DNA of 64,000 nt from Mesorhizobium sp. (GTDB lineage Bacteria > Pseudomonadota > Alphaproteobacteria > Rhizobiales > Rhizobiaceae): positions 1 to 64,000 of the forward strand of contig NZ_JAFKID010000025.1 of NCBI RefSeq assembly GCF_017306545.1, in the 5' to 3' direction. This document shows, in pieces, positions 54,807 through 63,390 of the stretch. The stretch's first letter is position 1; each line of letters begins with the position of its first letter. The position numbers were made by a program, and so were the translations under genes. The notes beneath the pieces were generated by a model that saw only the letters and a program-made list of their open reading frames with translations, was not told where the DNA came from and did no database searches.

Positions 54807-55321
54807 GTCTCGACAACCCTGATGTTGCGGCGGCGCGTGGAATCATCGAGCAGCGCGCGCAGTTCCTCGCGGCCGCGGGCAATGCGCGACATCAGCGTCC
54901 CGGCCGGCACGCCCAGCATGTTGGCGGCCTCCGCGTAGGAAAAGCCTTCGATGGAAACCAGCACCAGCGCGGCCCGGCGGTCCGGGCTGATCGCCTGAAG
55001 CGCATCGACGATCTCGCGCGAGGCGGCGTTACCGAACTGCTCGGCGGGCGCCGCCAGCGCTTCGCCGGAATCGAGCGGCATCATCGCCGCCTCGCCGCGG
55101 CGCCCCGCCTTGCGCATCCGGTCGATGAAGAGATGATGCATGATCGTGAACAGCCATCTGCGGGGGCTTTCCCCCGTCTGCCAGTTGTCGATCCGGGTGA
55201 GCGCGCGTTCGAGGCAATCCTGGACGAGATCGTCGGCCGCGTCGCGCTCGCGCAGAAGGGCGCGCGCATAACGCCTGAGGCGCGGTATTTCGCCGACGAT
55301 TGCTGCCTTCCTGTCGTCCAT
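54803..55321 (-). CDS. ECF-type RNA polymerase sigma factor
   Basis: This 172-residue sigma70-family protein contains regions 2 and 4 only. Region 2 is DAADDLVQDCLERALTRID with WLFTIMHHLFIDRMRK. Region 4 is LVLVSIEGFSYAEAANMLGVPAGTLMSRIARGREEL. An anti-sigma gene overlaps its stop. A GGAAT-N17-CGTT promoter lies ~95 bp upstream and probably supports autoregulation. It is not EcfG itself, because no NepR/PhyR genes are adjacent. Confidence 0.92.
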   Translation of the reverse strand: MDDRKAAIVGEIPRLRRYARALLRERDAADDLVQDCLERALTRIDNWQTGESPRRWLFTIMHHLFIDRMRKAGRRGEAAMMPLDSGEALAAPAEQFGNAASREIVDALQAISPDRRAALVLVSIEGFSYAEAANMLGVPAGTLMSRIARGREELRALLDDSTRRRNIRVVET

Positions 55322-55416
55322 GCTGCCCGTTCTTGCCCGCCCGGCCTGCCGAGCGGCCCTCGGTCGACCCGTCCGCGAAGACGCCCGGCAAAGGCGCCTC
55401 GCGCGGATAAAAGGAA

Positions 55417-55442
55417 AACGAAATCGCCTGCCGGTTTATTCC
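55417..55442 (-). promoter_or_regulatory. Candidate autoregulated ECF promoter, GGAAT-N17-CGTT
   Basis: On the minus strand GGAAT (complement of 55438-55442) and CGTT (complement of 55417-55420) are 17 bases apart. It resembles the alphaproteobacterial ECF consensus and has the same spacing as the site before the COG4315 gene. It begins 4 bases after the DUF2339 stop codon and would give an 85-90 nt leader before the sigma gene. Confidence 0.45.
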
Positions 55443-55446
55443 CGGT

Positions 55447-58236
55447 TCACGGCGCCGCCTCGGCTCCCTTCTTCGCCGGAGTGAGCAGCCGCTGATAGAA
55501 CAGGCCGATGCCGATCAGCACCGCGCCGAGGCCGATGAAGGAAAGCGCGCGCAGAACGCCTTCCAGTTCGGACATGTCGAACAGGAAGACCTTCAGCACG
55601 GCGACGGCGATCAGCGCCGCCGAAGCAATGCGCAGCACCTGCGAGCGCAGCCGCACGCCGACGACGAGCAGGACCACGCCGATAGCCAGCCAGAGCGCCG
55701 AATAGGTGTATGTTTCCACCTGCTCCATTCCACTCCACAGGCCGATGAACTGGCCTTTGAACAGGCGCCGCACCGACAGCGTCGCATAGGCGAAGGCGAG
55801 CAGCGCCGCCGTCAGCGCCAGCATAGCCGAATACCATCTCGGCCGTTTGCCGCGAACGTAAAGCGCCAGAAGCCCGGCCGCGACCGCCGGCAGCAGATAG
55901 GCGAGGAACAGGAGGTTGAAGACGGGAATCGAGCCGGTCGATTCGTCGGTGAACAGCGGATTCAGCCACAGGAAGTGATTACCGATGATCGACAACACCG
56001 ATAGCACGCCGATGGCGAGCGAGCCGTAGCGCAGCACCGAACTCGGCGCGCGCTGATCGATGGAGACGAGGATCGCCGCGAAGCCAAGCGCGATCAGCGT
56101 ATAGATCGCCTGCTCGGCCAACGTCGGCGCGCCGGCGTCGATGACGCCGCCGTGCATGGCGTGACGCACCAGCATGGCCAGCGTCAACAGCGCGAACAGG
56201 GCCGCCGAAGCCTCCATGGCGAGCCGCGGCCGGCCTGCCGTGGTGCGGGCGAGCTGCCAGGCCGAGGCCGCGAAGGCTAGCGCGGGAATGCCGTAGCCCG
56301 GCAGCAGCCAGTTGAAGACCGGGGTGAGCGACAGCGCGTCGGCGCCGACAATGGTCGGGTCGAAGGCGACGCGGGCGAGCACGGCCACCGCCGCACCAAC
56401 CGAAAGCCAGCCGAGCACCGGATAGGAGCGTCGGCGCGTCGCCAGGGCAGGCACCAGCGCCGCGGCACCGGCCAGCACCGTCGTCAGGCCCGAGCCGAAG
56501 GCCATATGCAGGAAGGCGAGGCCGGCGATGCCGGCGCCGGCCAGGGCGAACGAGACGGCGCCGCCGCCCGACAATGGCGGCTGCTCGGCGCTGGCGATCC
56601 ATTCACTGCCGGCGACGAAGACCGCCGCCAGCAGCACGGCAAAGGCGGCATAGCCGTAATCGCGGTCGATGTTGCCGTACGTCACCCACAGCGCCAGCAT
56701 GACGACCAGCGGCACGGCAACGGCCCAGCCGGCCCAGGTCGCGGCCTGCAACGGCGCCGAGGCCACCAGGCGCCGGCCGCTGCGGAAGCCGGCGGCAATG
56801 AAGGCGGCCGCGAGCGCGATGCCCAGCCATCGCATCAGGCCGCCGCCGATCGCGGCCGAGCCGAACACCGGCGGCATGGCCTCGACGGGCGTGAGGAAAT
56901 CGCGGACGCTGTCCGGAGACAGGGCGATGACCTGCACGATGCCGAGGAAGACGAGCACGGAAGTCGCGCCGGCGGCGTGGACGAGCGCCAGCGCGGCGCG
57001 CCGATAGAGCGCCACCGCCAGCATGGCGGCGACCAGCAGCGCGCCGGCAATACGGGCTGGCGTTCCCGACAGATAGGGTGCGTAGAATAGCGCTAGCACC
57101 GACAGGCCGACGAACAGGCCCGACACGGCGGCCGGCAGGTCCACACCGGCGTGCGCGCCCTGCTCCCGGCGGCCGCCGAGCCATGCGAAAGCCAGCACGG
57201 CCAGCGTCACCAGCCCGATGAAGAGCACGATGCGATAGTCCGGGCCCGGCGATTGGCCGATATAGAGCAGCGTCCAGAACCCGATGCCGAAGAAAGCCGC
57301 CGTCATCAGGAAGGCCCACGACCGGATGCGGGCGACGAAGCCGGCCGCCGCCAGCACGATGGCCAGATAGCCGAACAGCGCCCAGTCGTCGCGCGACTGC
57401 GTGGCGACCAGAAGCGGCGTCGCCAATGCGCCGAGCAGGCCGATCCCGGCCAGCGCCTGCCCATGCACCAGCGCAAGGCCGATCGTGCCGAGCGCGATCA
57501 GCCCCAGCAGGGCGAACGCCGTCGCCGGCCCGACAAATCCGTATACGGCGTGGGCGGCATAGACGGTGCCGAACAGGGTGAAAGCGCCGGCCGCCGTCAG
57601 GATCGCCGGTATGTAGGCGCCGGCCGCGCCCTCGACCGGCATCTTGAAGCCGGTGCGGCGGACGAACTCGCCGCCGCCGACCAGCACAAGCCCCAGCACC
57701 GCCGCCATGGCAATGCGCACTTCGGGGCCGAACACGCCCGCCTCGATGGTGTAGCGCACCAGGAACAGGCCGCCCAACGCCAGCGCCAGACCGCCGACCC
57801 AGACCGCCCAGCGCGTGCCCAGCGCCGTCTCGATGTCGCGCGTCTTCGCCTTTGGCGCGGATGTGCCGACCGCAGCCTCGGCCGCCTTGGTTTCGGGTGG
57901 CGAAGTCTCCAGCGCAACAGGCCCCTGCGCGGCGGCCGTCGCCATGGCCGGGGCCGCCGCCTCGACGCCCCAAGGACCGGAAGCCGGCGCGGAATCTGCC
58001 GATGCGGCTGCTTCAATATCCGGGGGAGCGCCGGAGCCAGGGCCTTCCGACACCGCAAGCGGCGGAGAGGCGGCCGCGTCCTTCACCGAAGCCGCGCCGG
58101 CAGCAGGCTCATTGCCGAGCACCAGCCCGCGCAAGGCGGCCAGTTCCCGCTCGACCAAGGCGAGGCGGGCTTGCTGCCGCGACAGAATGACGAACAGCGC
58201 GATGATGGCGGCAAGGCCGATCAGGCTCTCGAACAT
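55447..58236 (-). CDS. Giant DUF2339 polytopic membrane protein (929 aa)
   Basis: Translation from the ATG at 58236 gives a signal/anchor helix and a coiled-coil-like segment (RQQARLALVERELAALRGL). An Ala/Pro-rich linker follows. From IETALGTRWAVWVGGLALALGG onward there are about two dozen membrane helices of the DUF2339 type. The function is unknown; the size and helix count recall large integral proteins of envelope maintenance. The gene lies upstream of the ECF sigma gene on the same strand. It ends only 5 bp from the ECF promoter, so it may or may not be cotranscribed. Confidence 0.88.
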   Translation of the reverse strand: MFESLIGLAAIIALFVILSRQQARLALVERELAALRGLVLGNEPAAGAASVKDAAASPPLAVSEGPGSGAPPDIEAAASADSAPASGPWGVEAAAPAMATAAAQGPVALETSPPETKAAEAAVGTSAPKAKTRDIETALGTRWAVWVGGLALALGGLFLVRYTIEAGVFGPEVRIAMAAVLGLVLVGGGEFVRRTGFKMPVEGAAGAYIPAILTAAGAFTLFGTVYAAHAVYGFVGPATAFALLGLIALGTIGLALVHGQALAGIGLLGALATPLLVATQSRDDWALFGYLAIVLAAAGFVARIRSWAFLMTAAFFGIGFWTLLYIGQSPGPDYRIVLFIGLVTLAVLAFAWLGGRREQGAHAGVDLPAAVSGLFVGLSVLALFYAPYLSGTPARIAGALLVAAMLAVALYRRAALALVHAAGATSVLVFLGIVQVIALSPDSVRDFLTPVEAMPPVFGSAAIGGGLMRWLGIALAAAFIAAGFRSGRRLVASAPLQAATWAGWAVAVPLVVMLALWVTYGNIDRDYGYAAFAVLLAAVFVAGSEWIASAEQPPLSGGGAVSFALAGAGIAGLAFLHMAFGSGLTTVLAGAAALVPALATRRRSYPVLGWLSVGAAVAVLARVAFDPTIVGADALSLTPVFNWLLPGYGIPALAFAASAWQLARTTAGRPRLAMEASAALFALLTLAMLVRHAMHGGVIDAGAPTLAEQAIYTLIALGFAAILVSIDQRAPSSVLRYGSLAIGVLSVLSIIGNHFLWLNPLFTDESTGSIPVFNLLFLAYLLPAVAAGLLALYVRGKRPRWYSAMLALTAALLAFAYATLSVRRLFKGQFIGLWSGMEQVETYTYSALWLAIGVVLLVVGVRLRSQVLRIASAALIAVAVLKVFLFDMSELEGVLRALSFIGLGAVLIGIGLFYQRLLTPAKKGAEAAP

Positions 58237-58290
58237 GGCGGTCCCCTCAAAAAGCATCGTCGGGCAATTGCGTGTGGAAAACCGAGGCGC

Positions 58291-59067
58291 TCAAGCGGCG
58301 CTTTCTCCCGCCGGTGCCCCGCCGTCCAGCCGCTTCGACACGGCATGATGGCGGGCGAGCGCGGCGAGAAAACCGGCGCGCGCGCCGGGCTCCTCCATGC
58401 CGCGCGGCTCATAGACATGGCGGTGCAGGAAGAAACCGGTGAGCCGGAAGGCGTCCGCCACCGAAGCCGGATCGCCGCGCAAACCGGCGCCGCGGCACAG
58501 GAAGGCAGGCAGCGCCAGCATCTTGTCGTGCCAGGGCGCGCCGGCATCGCGCGACACCGCACGGCCGGACTTCGGCGAGACGTAGACGAGGTCCTCGCGC
58601 ACGCCCGTCGCCGCGCAGCATGTCAAGTCGAGGCCGAAGCCCAACTCGTCCAGCACCAGAAGCTCGAAACGCGCCAGCAGTTCGCCCGCCGCGTCGGCGT
58701 CGTCCAGATGAACGAGCATGACACCCAGCGTTTCATACAGAGCGTCGTGCGGATCGCGCTCGGGCAGAAGGCGCAGATGCGCGGCCAGAAGCTGAAGCCC
58801 GTAGACGGCGACCGCACTGTCCATCAGGCGCGCGGCGTTCATCTCCAGCGCCTCGGCCTGGAACAGCCCGAGATGCTCGTCGAGGCGCGCGCGCCAGACG
58901 AGATCGACGCGGTTTCCCGGTTGCAGGACCGGCTGGAGCTTTCGCGAACGGCCACCGCGCACCAACCCCATGTGGCGGCCGTGCGCGCGCGTCATCACCT
59001 CGAGGATGGCGCTGGTTTCGCCATGCCTGCGGGTGCCCAGGATGATTCCCTCGTCACGCCATTCCAT
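58291..59067 (-). CDS. recO: DNA repair protein RecO
   Basis: RecO loads RecA on single-stranded DNA with RecF/RecR. The 258-residue protein (ATG at 59067) begins [39 protein letters not shown], the OB-fold opening typical of Rec[21 protein letters not shown] follows as in alphaproteobacterial homologues. The ORF continues upstream through a repeat to 59247, but that part is not RecO. The repeat sits between era and recO, so recO expression within the operon may differ from its neighbours. Confidence 0.93.
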   Translation of the reverse strand: MEWRDEGIILGTRRHGETSAILEVMTRAHGRHMGLVRGGRSRKLQPVLQPGNRVDLVWRARLDEHLGLFQAEALEMNAARLMDSAVAVYGLQLLAAHLRLLPERDPHDALYETLGVMLVHLDDADAAGELLARFELLVLDELGFGLDLTCCAATGVREDLVYVSPKSGRAVSRDAGAPWHDKMLALPAFLCRGAGLRGDPASVADAFRLTGFFLHRHVYEPRGMEEPGARAGFLAALARHHAVSKRLDGGAPAGESAA

Positions 59068-59116
59068 GGCCGGAACTTCGACGGCTTCGGTGACGAAATC
59101 AAGGTGGAGGAATTCC

Positions 59117-59246
59117 TCCTTCGCCCCGTTTACGGGGAGAAGGTGCCGGCAGGCGGATGAGGGGCGGCGCCAAGTCCGGGCAAATTCGCGTTGCCCCTCA
59201 CCTGCCTGCCGGCATCCTCTCCCCGTAAACGGGGCGAGGAAACCCA
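59117..59246. repeat. RIME-like palindromic element between era and recO
   Basis: The opening hairpin GCCCCGTTTACGGGG (from 59125) is followed by AGAAGGTGCCGGCAGGCGGATGAGGGGCGGCG. A short AT-richer loop leads to the reverse arm CCCCTCACCTGCCTGCCGGCA and a closing CCCCGTAAACGGGG hairpin (59221-59234). Total about 130 bp. It matches the copy at 48.2 kb except that the latter carries an extra insert. The form resembles rhizobial RIME elements. Confidence 0.78.
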
Positions 59247-59253
59247 CTCCCGC

Positions 59254-60180
59254 CTAATGCGGAAATTCCAGGCCCATTTCGCGGTAGCGCTCGGGGTCGT
59301 CGCCCCAGTTCTCGCGCACCTTGACGAACAGGAACAGGTGAACCTTCTGTTCCAGGATGTCGCCGATCTCCTTGCGCGAGGCTTCGCCGATGGCGCGGAT
59401 CGTTTCGCCCTTGTGGCCGAGCACGATCTTTTTCTGGCTGTCGCGCTCGACATAGATGACCTGCTCGATGCGCACCGAGCCGTCCTTCTTCTCTTCCCAC
59501 TTTTCCGTCTCGACATGGGAGGAATAGGGAAGCTCCTGATGCAGCCTGAGATAGAGCTTTTCGCGCGTGATCTCGGCGGCGAGCTGGCGCATCGGCAGAT
59601 CGGAAATCTGGTCCTCCGGATAGTACCATGGCCCCGCCGGCAGGGCCTGCTCCAAATAATCCAGCAGGTCCTGGCAACCGGAACCGGTCAGCGCCGAAAC
59701 CATGAAGGTGCGCTCGAAGGCGACGCGTTCGTTGGCCGCCTGCGTCAGCGCCAGCAGCGCCTCGCGTTTCACGCGGTCCACCTTGTTCAGCACCAGGACC
59801 TTGGGCTGGCGCACGTCCGCCAGCCGGTCGAGCAGCGCGTCGGCGTCGCCCTTGATGCCGCGCTCGGCATCGATCAGCACCAGCACCATGTCGGCGTCCT
59901 TGGCGCCGCCCCAGGCGGTCGTCACCATCGCGGTGTCGAGGCGCCGGCGCGGCCTGAAGATGCCGGGCGTGTCGATGAAGACGATCTGCGCCGCCCCATG
60001 GGTGGCGATGCCGCGCACCAGCGCGCGCGTCGTCTGCACCTTGTGGGTGACGATAGAGACTTTGGTGCCGACGAGTTGGTTGACCAGCGTCGACTTGCCG
60101 GCGTTCGGCGCGCCGATGAGCGCCACGAAACCCGAACGGGTTTGCGGCCCCTCGGCGGCGGGTTCCTCGATATCGGTCAT
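59254..60180 (-). CDS. era: GTPase Era
   Basis: Era binds 16S rRNA near its 3' end and helps 30S maturation. The 308-residue protein has the G1 motif GAPNAGKST, G3 DTPG, G4 NKVD, and the C-terminal KH domain with VLGHKGETIRAIGEASRKEI. ATG at 60180 (MTDIEEPAAEG) overlaps the rnc stop (TCAT on the plus strand). It is part of the rnc-era-recO series. Confidence 0.97.
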   Translation of the reverse strand: MTDIEEPAAEGPQTRSGFVALIGAPNAGKSTLVNQLVGTKVSIVTHKVQTTRALVRGIATHGAAQIVFIDTPGIFRPRRRLDTAMVTTAWGGAKDADMVLVLIDAERGIKGDADALLDRLADVRQPKVLVLNKVDRVKREALLALTQAANERVAFERTFMVSALTGSGCQDLLDYLEQALPAGPWYYPEDQISDLPMRQLAAEITREKLYLRLHQELPYSSHVETEKWEEKKDGSVRIEQVIYVERDSQKKIVLGHKGETIRAIGEASRKEIGDILEQKVHLFLFVKVRENWGDDPERYREMGLEFPH

Positions 60181-60893
60181 CGGGCGTTTCCTTCCGCGGC
60201 CCACACGCCTTCGCGCACCAGAAGCGCCGCAGCGGCGGCTTCCTCGGCCGCCCGGCGCGAGCCGCCGATGCCGGTCGAAGGCTCAAGGCCGGCAACGCGG
60301 ACCGAAACGGTGAAGACCGGCTGGTGGTCCGGCCCCTCCCGCCTGTCGATGACGTATTCGGGACGGGCGTCGCTCGTCCTGGCGATCCATTCCTGCAATT
60401 CGGATTTCGGGTTCGGCGGCTTGGCGACGACCGTATCGATGCGCGGCTCCCAGCAGCGCAGCACGAACAGGCGCGCCGCATCCAGCCCGCCGTCGAGGTA
60501 GATGGCCGCGATCAGCGCCTCGACCGCGTCGGCAAGATAATTGCCGCCGGCGCCGCGCGAGCGCGCCTTCAGCGCGGCGTCGGCGCGGATGTCACCTTCC
60601 AGGTCCAGTTCCAGCCCGATTTCGGAGCAGGTGCGCGCGTCCACCAGCGCGTTGAAGCGCGGCGCGATCTCCCCCTCCTGGGCTTCGGGGAACCGGGCGA
60701 ACAGCATGTCGGCGACGAGGAGGCCGAGCACGCGGTCGCCCAGGAATTCGAGACGCTCGTTGTTGGCCTTCGCCCTGGCGGCGCTGGAATGGGTGAGCGC
60801 TGTTTCGAGCAGGCGCACATCCTTGAACGCATAGCCCGTCTTGCCGGCTATCGCTCGCGCCAACGTCTCGCCGGTCGGCCGCTTCAGACCCAT
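60177..60893 (-). CDS. rnc: Ribonuclease III
   Basis: RNase III cleaves double-stranded RNA in rRNA precursors and many mRNAs. The 238-residue protein starts at ATG 60893 (MGLKRPTGETLARAIAG). It carries the catalytic signature NERLEFLGDRVLGLLVADMLF and the second acidic motif LADAVEALIAAIYLDGG. A C-terminal dsRBD (PKSELQEWIARTS..., ASRRAAEEAAA-like end) completes it. Its start overlaps the lepB stop by one base, and era's start overlaps its stop. Confidence 0.97.
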   Translation of the reverse strand: MGLKRPTGETLARAIAGKTGYAFKDVRLLETALTHSSAARAKANNERLEFLGDRVLGLLVADMLFARFPEAQEGEIAPRFNALVDARTCSEIGLELDLEGDIRADAALKARSRGAGGNYLADAVEALIAAIYLDGGLDAARLFVLRCWEPRIDTVVAKPPNPKSELQEWIARTSDARPEYVIDRREGPDHQPVFTVSVRVAGLEPSTGIGGSRRAAEEAAAAALLVREGVWAAEGNAR

Positions 60894-61657
60894 CACCTGA
60901 CGAAATGGAACAGGCGCGAGGCGCGCATGTCGGACGGCCACTTCCAGATTTCCAGCGGGCTCGCGCCGTCGGCGATGGAGAAGAAGATGATGTTGGCGCG
61001 GCCGACAAGGTTCTCGGCCGGCACATAGCCGACGGTGAAGCGGCTGTCGCTGGAATTGTCGCGGTTGTCGCCCATCATGAAATAATGGTCCGGCGGAACG
61101 ACGAATTCGCGCGTGTTGTCGCCGATCGAATTGGGCGTCAGGTCGAGCGTGTCGTAGCTGACGCCGTTGGGCAGCGTCTCGCGGTAAACGTCCACCGGCC
61201 GGTCGACTTCGGTGATGTCGGGATTGTCGATCTGGCCGACCTTCTCGCGCGGCACGCCGACGCCGTTGATGAACAACTGCCCGTCCTTCATCTGGATATG
61301 ATCGCCCGGCAGGCCGACGACGCGCTTGATGTAGTCGATCGAAGGATTGGGCGGGAACTTGAACACCACCACGTCGCCTCGTGTCGGCGCCGAACCCCAG
61401 ATGCGGCCGGAAAACAAATCCAGCCCGAATGGCAGCGAATAGCGCGAATAGCCGTAGGCCCATTTGGTGACGAACAGATAGTCGCCCTCGAGCAGCGTCG
61501 GACGCATAGAGCCGGACGGAATCGAGAAAGGCTGGAAGAACAGCGTGCGGATGACCAGCGCCAGCAGCAGCGCCTGGACGATGACGGAAACCGTCTCGCC
61601 GAGCCCTCCGGATTTCTTCTCGGTCTTGCCAGCCGCGCTCATGTCGTCCTCATTCAT
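60893..61657 (-). CDS. lepB: Signal peptidase I
   Basis: LepB removes signal peptides of exported proteins in the inner membrane. The 254-residue protein has one N-terminal membrane helix (VSVIVQALLLALVIRTLFF). The catalytic Ser is in PSGSMRPTL and the Lys in YIKRVVGLPGDHI, with the GDNRDNSSDSR box. The start is MNEDDMSAAGKTEKK at 61657. It overlaps rnc by one base (TGATG), and sits next to acpS in the usual alphaproteobacterial order. Confidence 0.97.
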   Translation of the reverse strand: MNEDDMSAAGKTEKKSGGLGETVSVIVQALLLALVIRTLFFQPFSIPSGSMRPTLLEGDYLFVTKWAYGYSRYSLPFGLDLFSGRIWGSAPTRGDVVVFKFPPNPSIDYIKRVVGLPGDHIQMKDGQLFINGVGVPREKVGQIDNPDITEVDRPVDVYRETLPNGVSYDTLDLTPNSIGDNTREFVVPPDHYFMMGDNRDNSSDSRFTVGYVPAENLVGRANIIFFSIADGASPLEIWKWPSDMRASRLFHFVR

Positions 61658-61720
61658 GGTCTGGTTCTATAAGGGCTCGGCGTCCGGCCGGCAACGTCCA
61701 TAAAGGCGGCCATGCACCGA

Positions 61721-62134
61721 TCACTGTGGCGCTTGTGCGACCGGCAGCGCCTCGATGATCACAAAGGCTTGAGCGAGCGGATAATCGTCGGTCATGGTGA
61801 GGTGGACGGCCGCCCTGTGGCCGGGGGGCAGCAGGCGGGCAAGCCGCGCCGCCGCGCCACCGGAAAGCTCGAGGACCGGTCGGCCGCCCGCATCGTTGAC
61901 GACCCCCATGTCGCGCCAGAAAACGCCGTCGGCGATGCCGCAGCCCAGCGCCTTGGCGCAGGCCTCCTTGGCGGCGAAGCGCTTGGCGTAGGACGAGGCG
62001 CGGGCCGCGCGGCCCTCGGCGCGCTTCTGCTCCACATCGGTGAAGATGCGCTGCACGAAGCGTTCTCCGTGCCGTTCGAGCGACTTTTCGATGCGGCGAA
62101 TATCGATCAGGTCGGAACCGATGCCGATGATCAT
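61721..62134 (-). CDS. acpS: Holo-[acyl-carrier-protein] synthase
   Basis: AcpS transfers 4'-phosphopantetheine to ACP. The 137-residue enzyme starts [18 protein letters not shown] (metal-binding Asp8) and has the second motif [14 protein letters not shown], with Glu and Lys ligands. It starts at ATG 62134, overlapping the stop of the DUF2062 gene, and is followed by lepB after 63 bp. Confidence 0.96.
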   Translation of the reverse strand: MIIGIGSDLIDIRRIEKSLERHGERFVQRIFTDVEQKRAEGRAARASSYAKRFAAKEACAKALGCGIADGVFWRDMGVVNDAGGRPVLELSGGAAARLARLLPPGHRAAVHLTMTDDYPLAQAFVIIEALPVAQAPQ

Positions 62135-62730
62135 TGCGCGGGCGTGCCGATGCCGTGGACCGAGCCGGCGCTTTCCTCTTTCCGCCGCGCCTTCTCGGCG
62201 AGCCGGCGGCGCCTCTGCTCGCGGAACACCGCCATGCCCCAGCGCGTGAGCGCGTAGAACAGCAAGCCGAAGACCAGCCCGAGCAGAACGGCGCCGATGG
62301 TCAGCGGCTTCAGCACCGGGACCCAGAGCTGGGAAAAGCTCAGTTCGTGCATCATGGCGCTGAGATGCGCGGGCGGGCCGTGCGAGCCCAGATGATGATG
62401 CAGGATCAGCTTTCCCGTCTCCCAGGAAGCGCCCCACAGGATCGGCACGGTCAGCGGATTGCCGCCCACGGCGGCCCCGAGCAGAGCCGCCACGAGGTTG
62501 CCGGCGATCAGCCAGCAGATGGCGGCGGCGATGAGGAAATGCAGGCCGAGCGGAAAGAAGGAGGCGAACACGCCGGCGGCGACGCCCGCCGCCACCGCGT
62601 GCGGAGAGCCGTTCAGCCGCAAGATGCGCTTGGAGAAATATTGCAGCGAGCGCGAAAACGAGCGGCGCGGCCAAAGCCAGACGCGCACGCGCTCGCTAAA
62701 AGATTCCGTTTTCCTACGCCTGAACAGCAT
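62131..62730 (-). CDS. DUF2062 membrane protein
   Basis: This 199-residue protein has an Arg-rich N-terminus, then the DUF2062 pattern [54 protein letters not shown] further membrane helix lies near residues 145-165. Family function is unknown. It is conserved between pyrE and acpS in Rhizobiales and is probably translationally coupled to acpS (ATGA overlap). Confidence 0.9.
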   Translation of the reverse strand: MLFRRRKTESFSERVRVWLWPRRSFSRSLQYFSKRILRLNGSPHAVAAGVAAGVFASFFPLGLHFLIAAAICWLIAGNLVAALLGAAVGGNPLTVPILWGASWETGKLILHHHLGSHGPPAHLSAMMHELSFSQLWVPVLKPLTIGAVLLGLVFGLLFYALTRWGMAVFREQRRRRLAEKARRKEESAGSVHGIGTPAQ

Positions 62731-62754
62731 TCGCCCGACCGCCCTTGCCTTTCC

Positions 62755-63390
62755 TTATATATTGCGGCTACCGGGTTTAACCGCAGGGATGGCCGCAAGT
62801 TCCGGCGGCAGGCTGTCGGCAGGATATGCCGGAACCTCGTATTCGGCGAGCGCAATCAGCGGCACGCCGACATCGGTCTTGCCGGCCGAGCGGTCGATGA
62901 TGCAAGCCGCAGCCAGCACTTCGGCGCCGAGCCCACGCAGGCACTCGATCGTCTCGCGGATCGACAGGCCGGTGGTGACGATATCCTCGACGATGACGAC
63001 GCGCGCGCCCTTTTCCATCTCGAAGCGGCGCAGCCGGAAAACGCCCTGCTCGCGCTCGACCCAGATCGCCGGCGCGCCGAGATGGCGCGAGGTTTCATAG
63101 GCCGGGATCAGGCCGCCGATCGCCGGGCCGACGACGTAGTCGATGCGGCCAGGCACATTTGCCCGGATCTTCGCGGCAAGCGCCCTGCACAGCTTTTCCG
63201 TCTTGTCGGCGTGCATGAAGACACGCGCCTTTTGCAGAAAGACGGGGCTGCGCAGGCCGGAAGTGAGGATGAAATGCCCTTCCAGCACAGCGCCGGCGGA
63301 ACGGAAGACATCGAGTACGTCCTCGGCGCTCATCCCGGCTTCTGCGCGAGCCGTCGCGCCATTCCCCATCGTGCCGTTCCTGTCAGTCAT
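62755..63390 (-). CDS. pyrE: Orotate phosphoribosyltransferase
   Basis: PyrE forms OMP from orotate and PRPP. The product is 211 residues from ATG 63390 ([11 protein letters not shown]), or 193 from the internal ATG ([12 protein letters not shown]). The PRPP-binding loop is [16 protein letters not shown], and [21 protein letters not shown] matches PyrE N-termini. The start overlaps the rsh stop by four bases (ATGA). The region before MSAEDV is non-conserved, so the exact start is open. Confidence 0.94.
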   Translation of the reverse strand: MTDRNGTMGNGATARAEAGMSAEDVLDVFRSAGAVLEGHFILTSGLRSPVFLQKARVFMHADKTEKLCRALAAKIRANVPGRIDYVVGPAIGGLIPAYETSRHLGAPAIWVEREQGVFRLRRFEMEKGARVVIVEDIVTTGLSIRETIECLRGLGAEVLAAACIIDRSAGKTDVGVPLIALAEYEVPAYPADSLPPELAAIPAVKPGSRNI

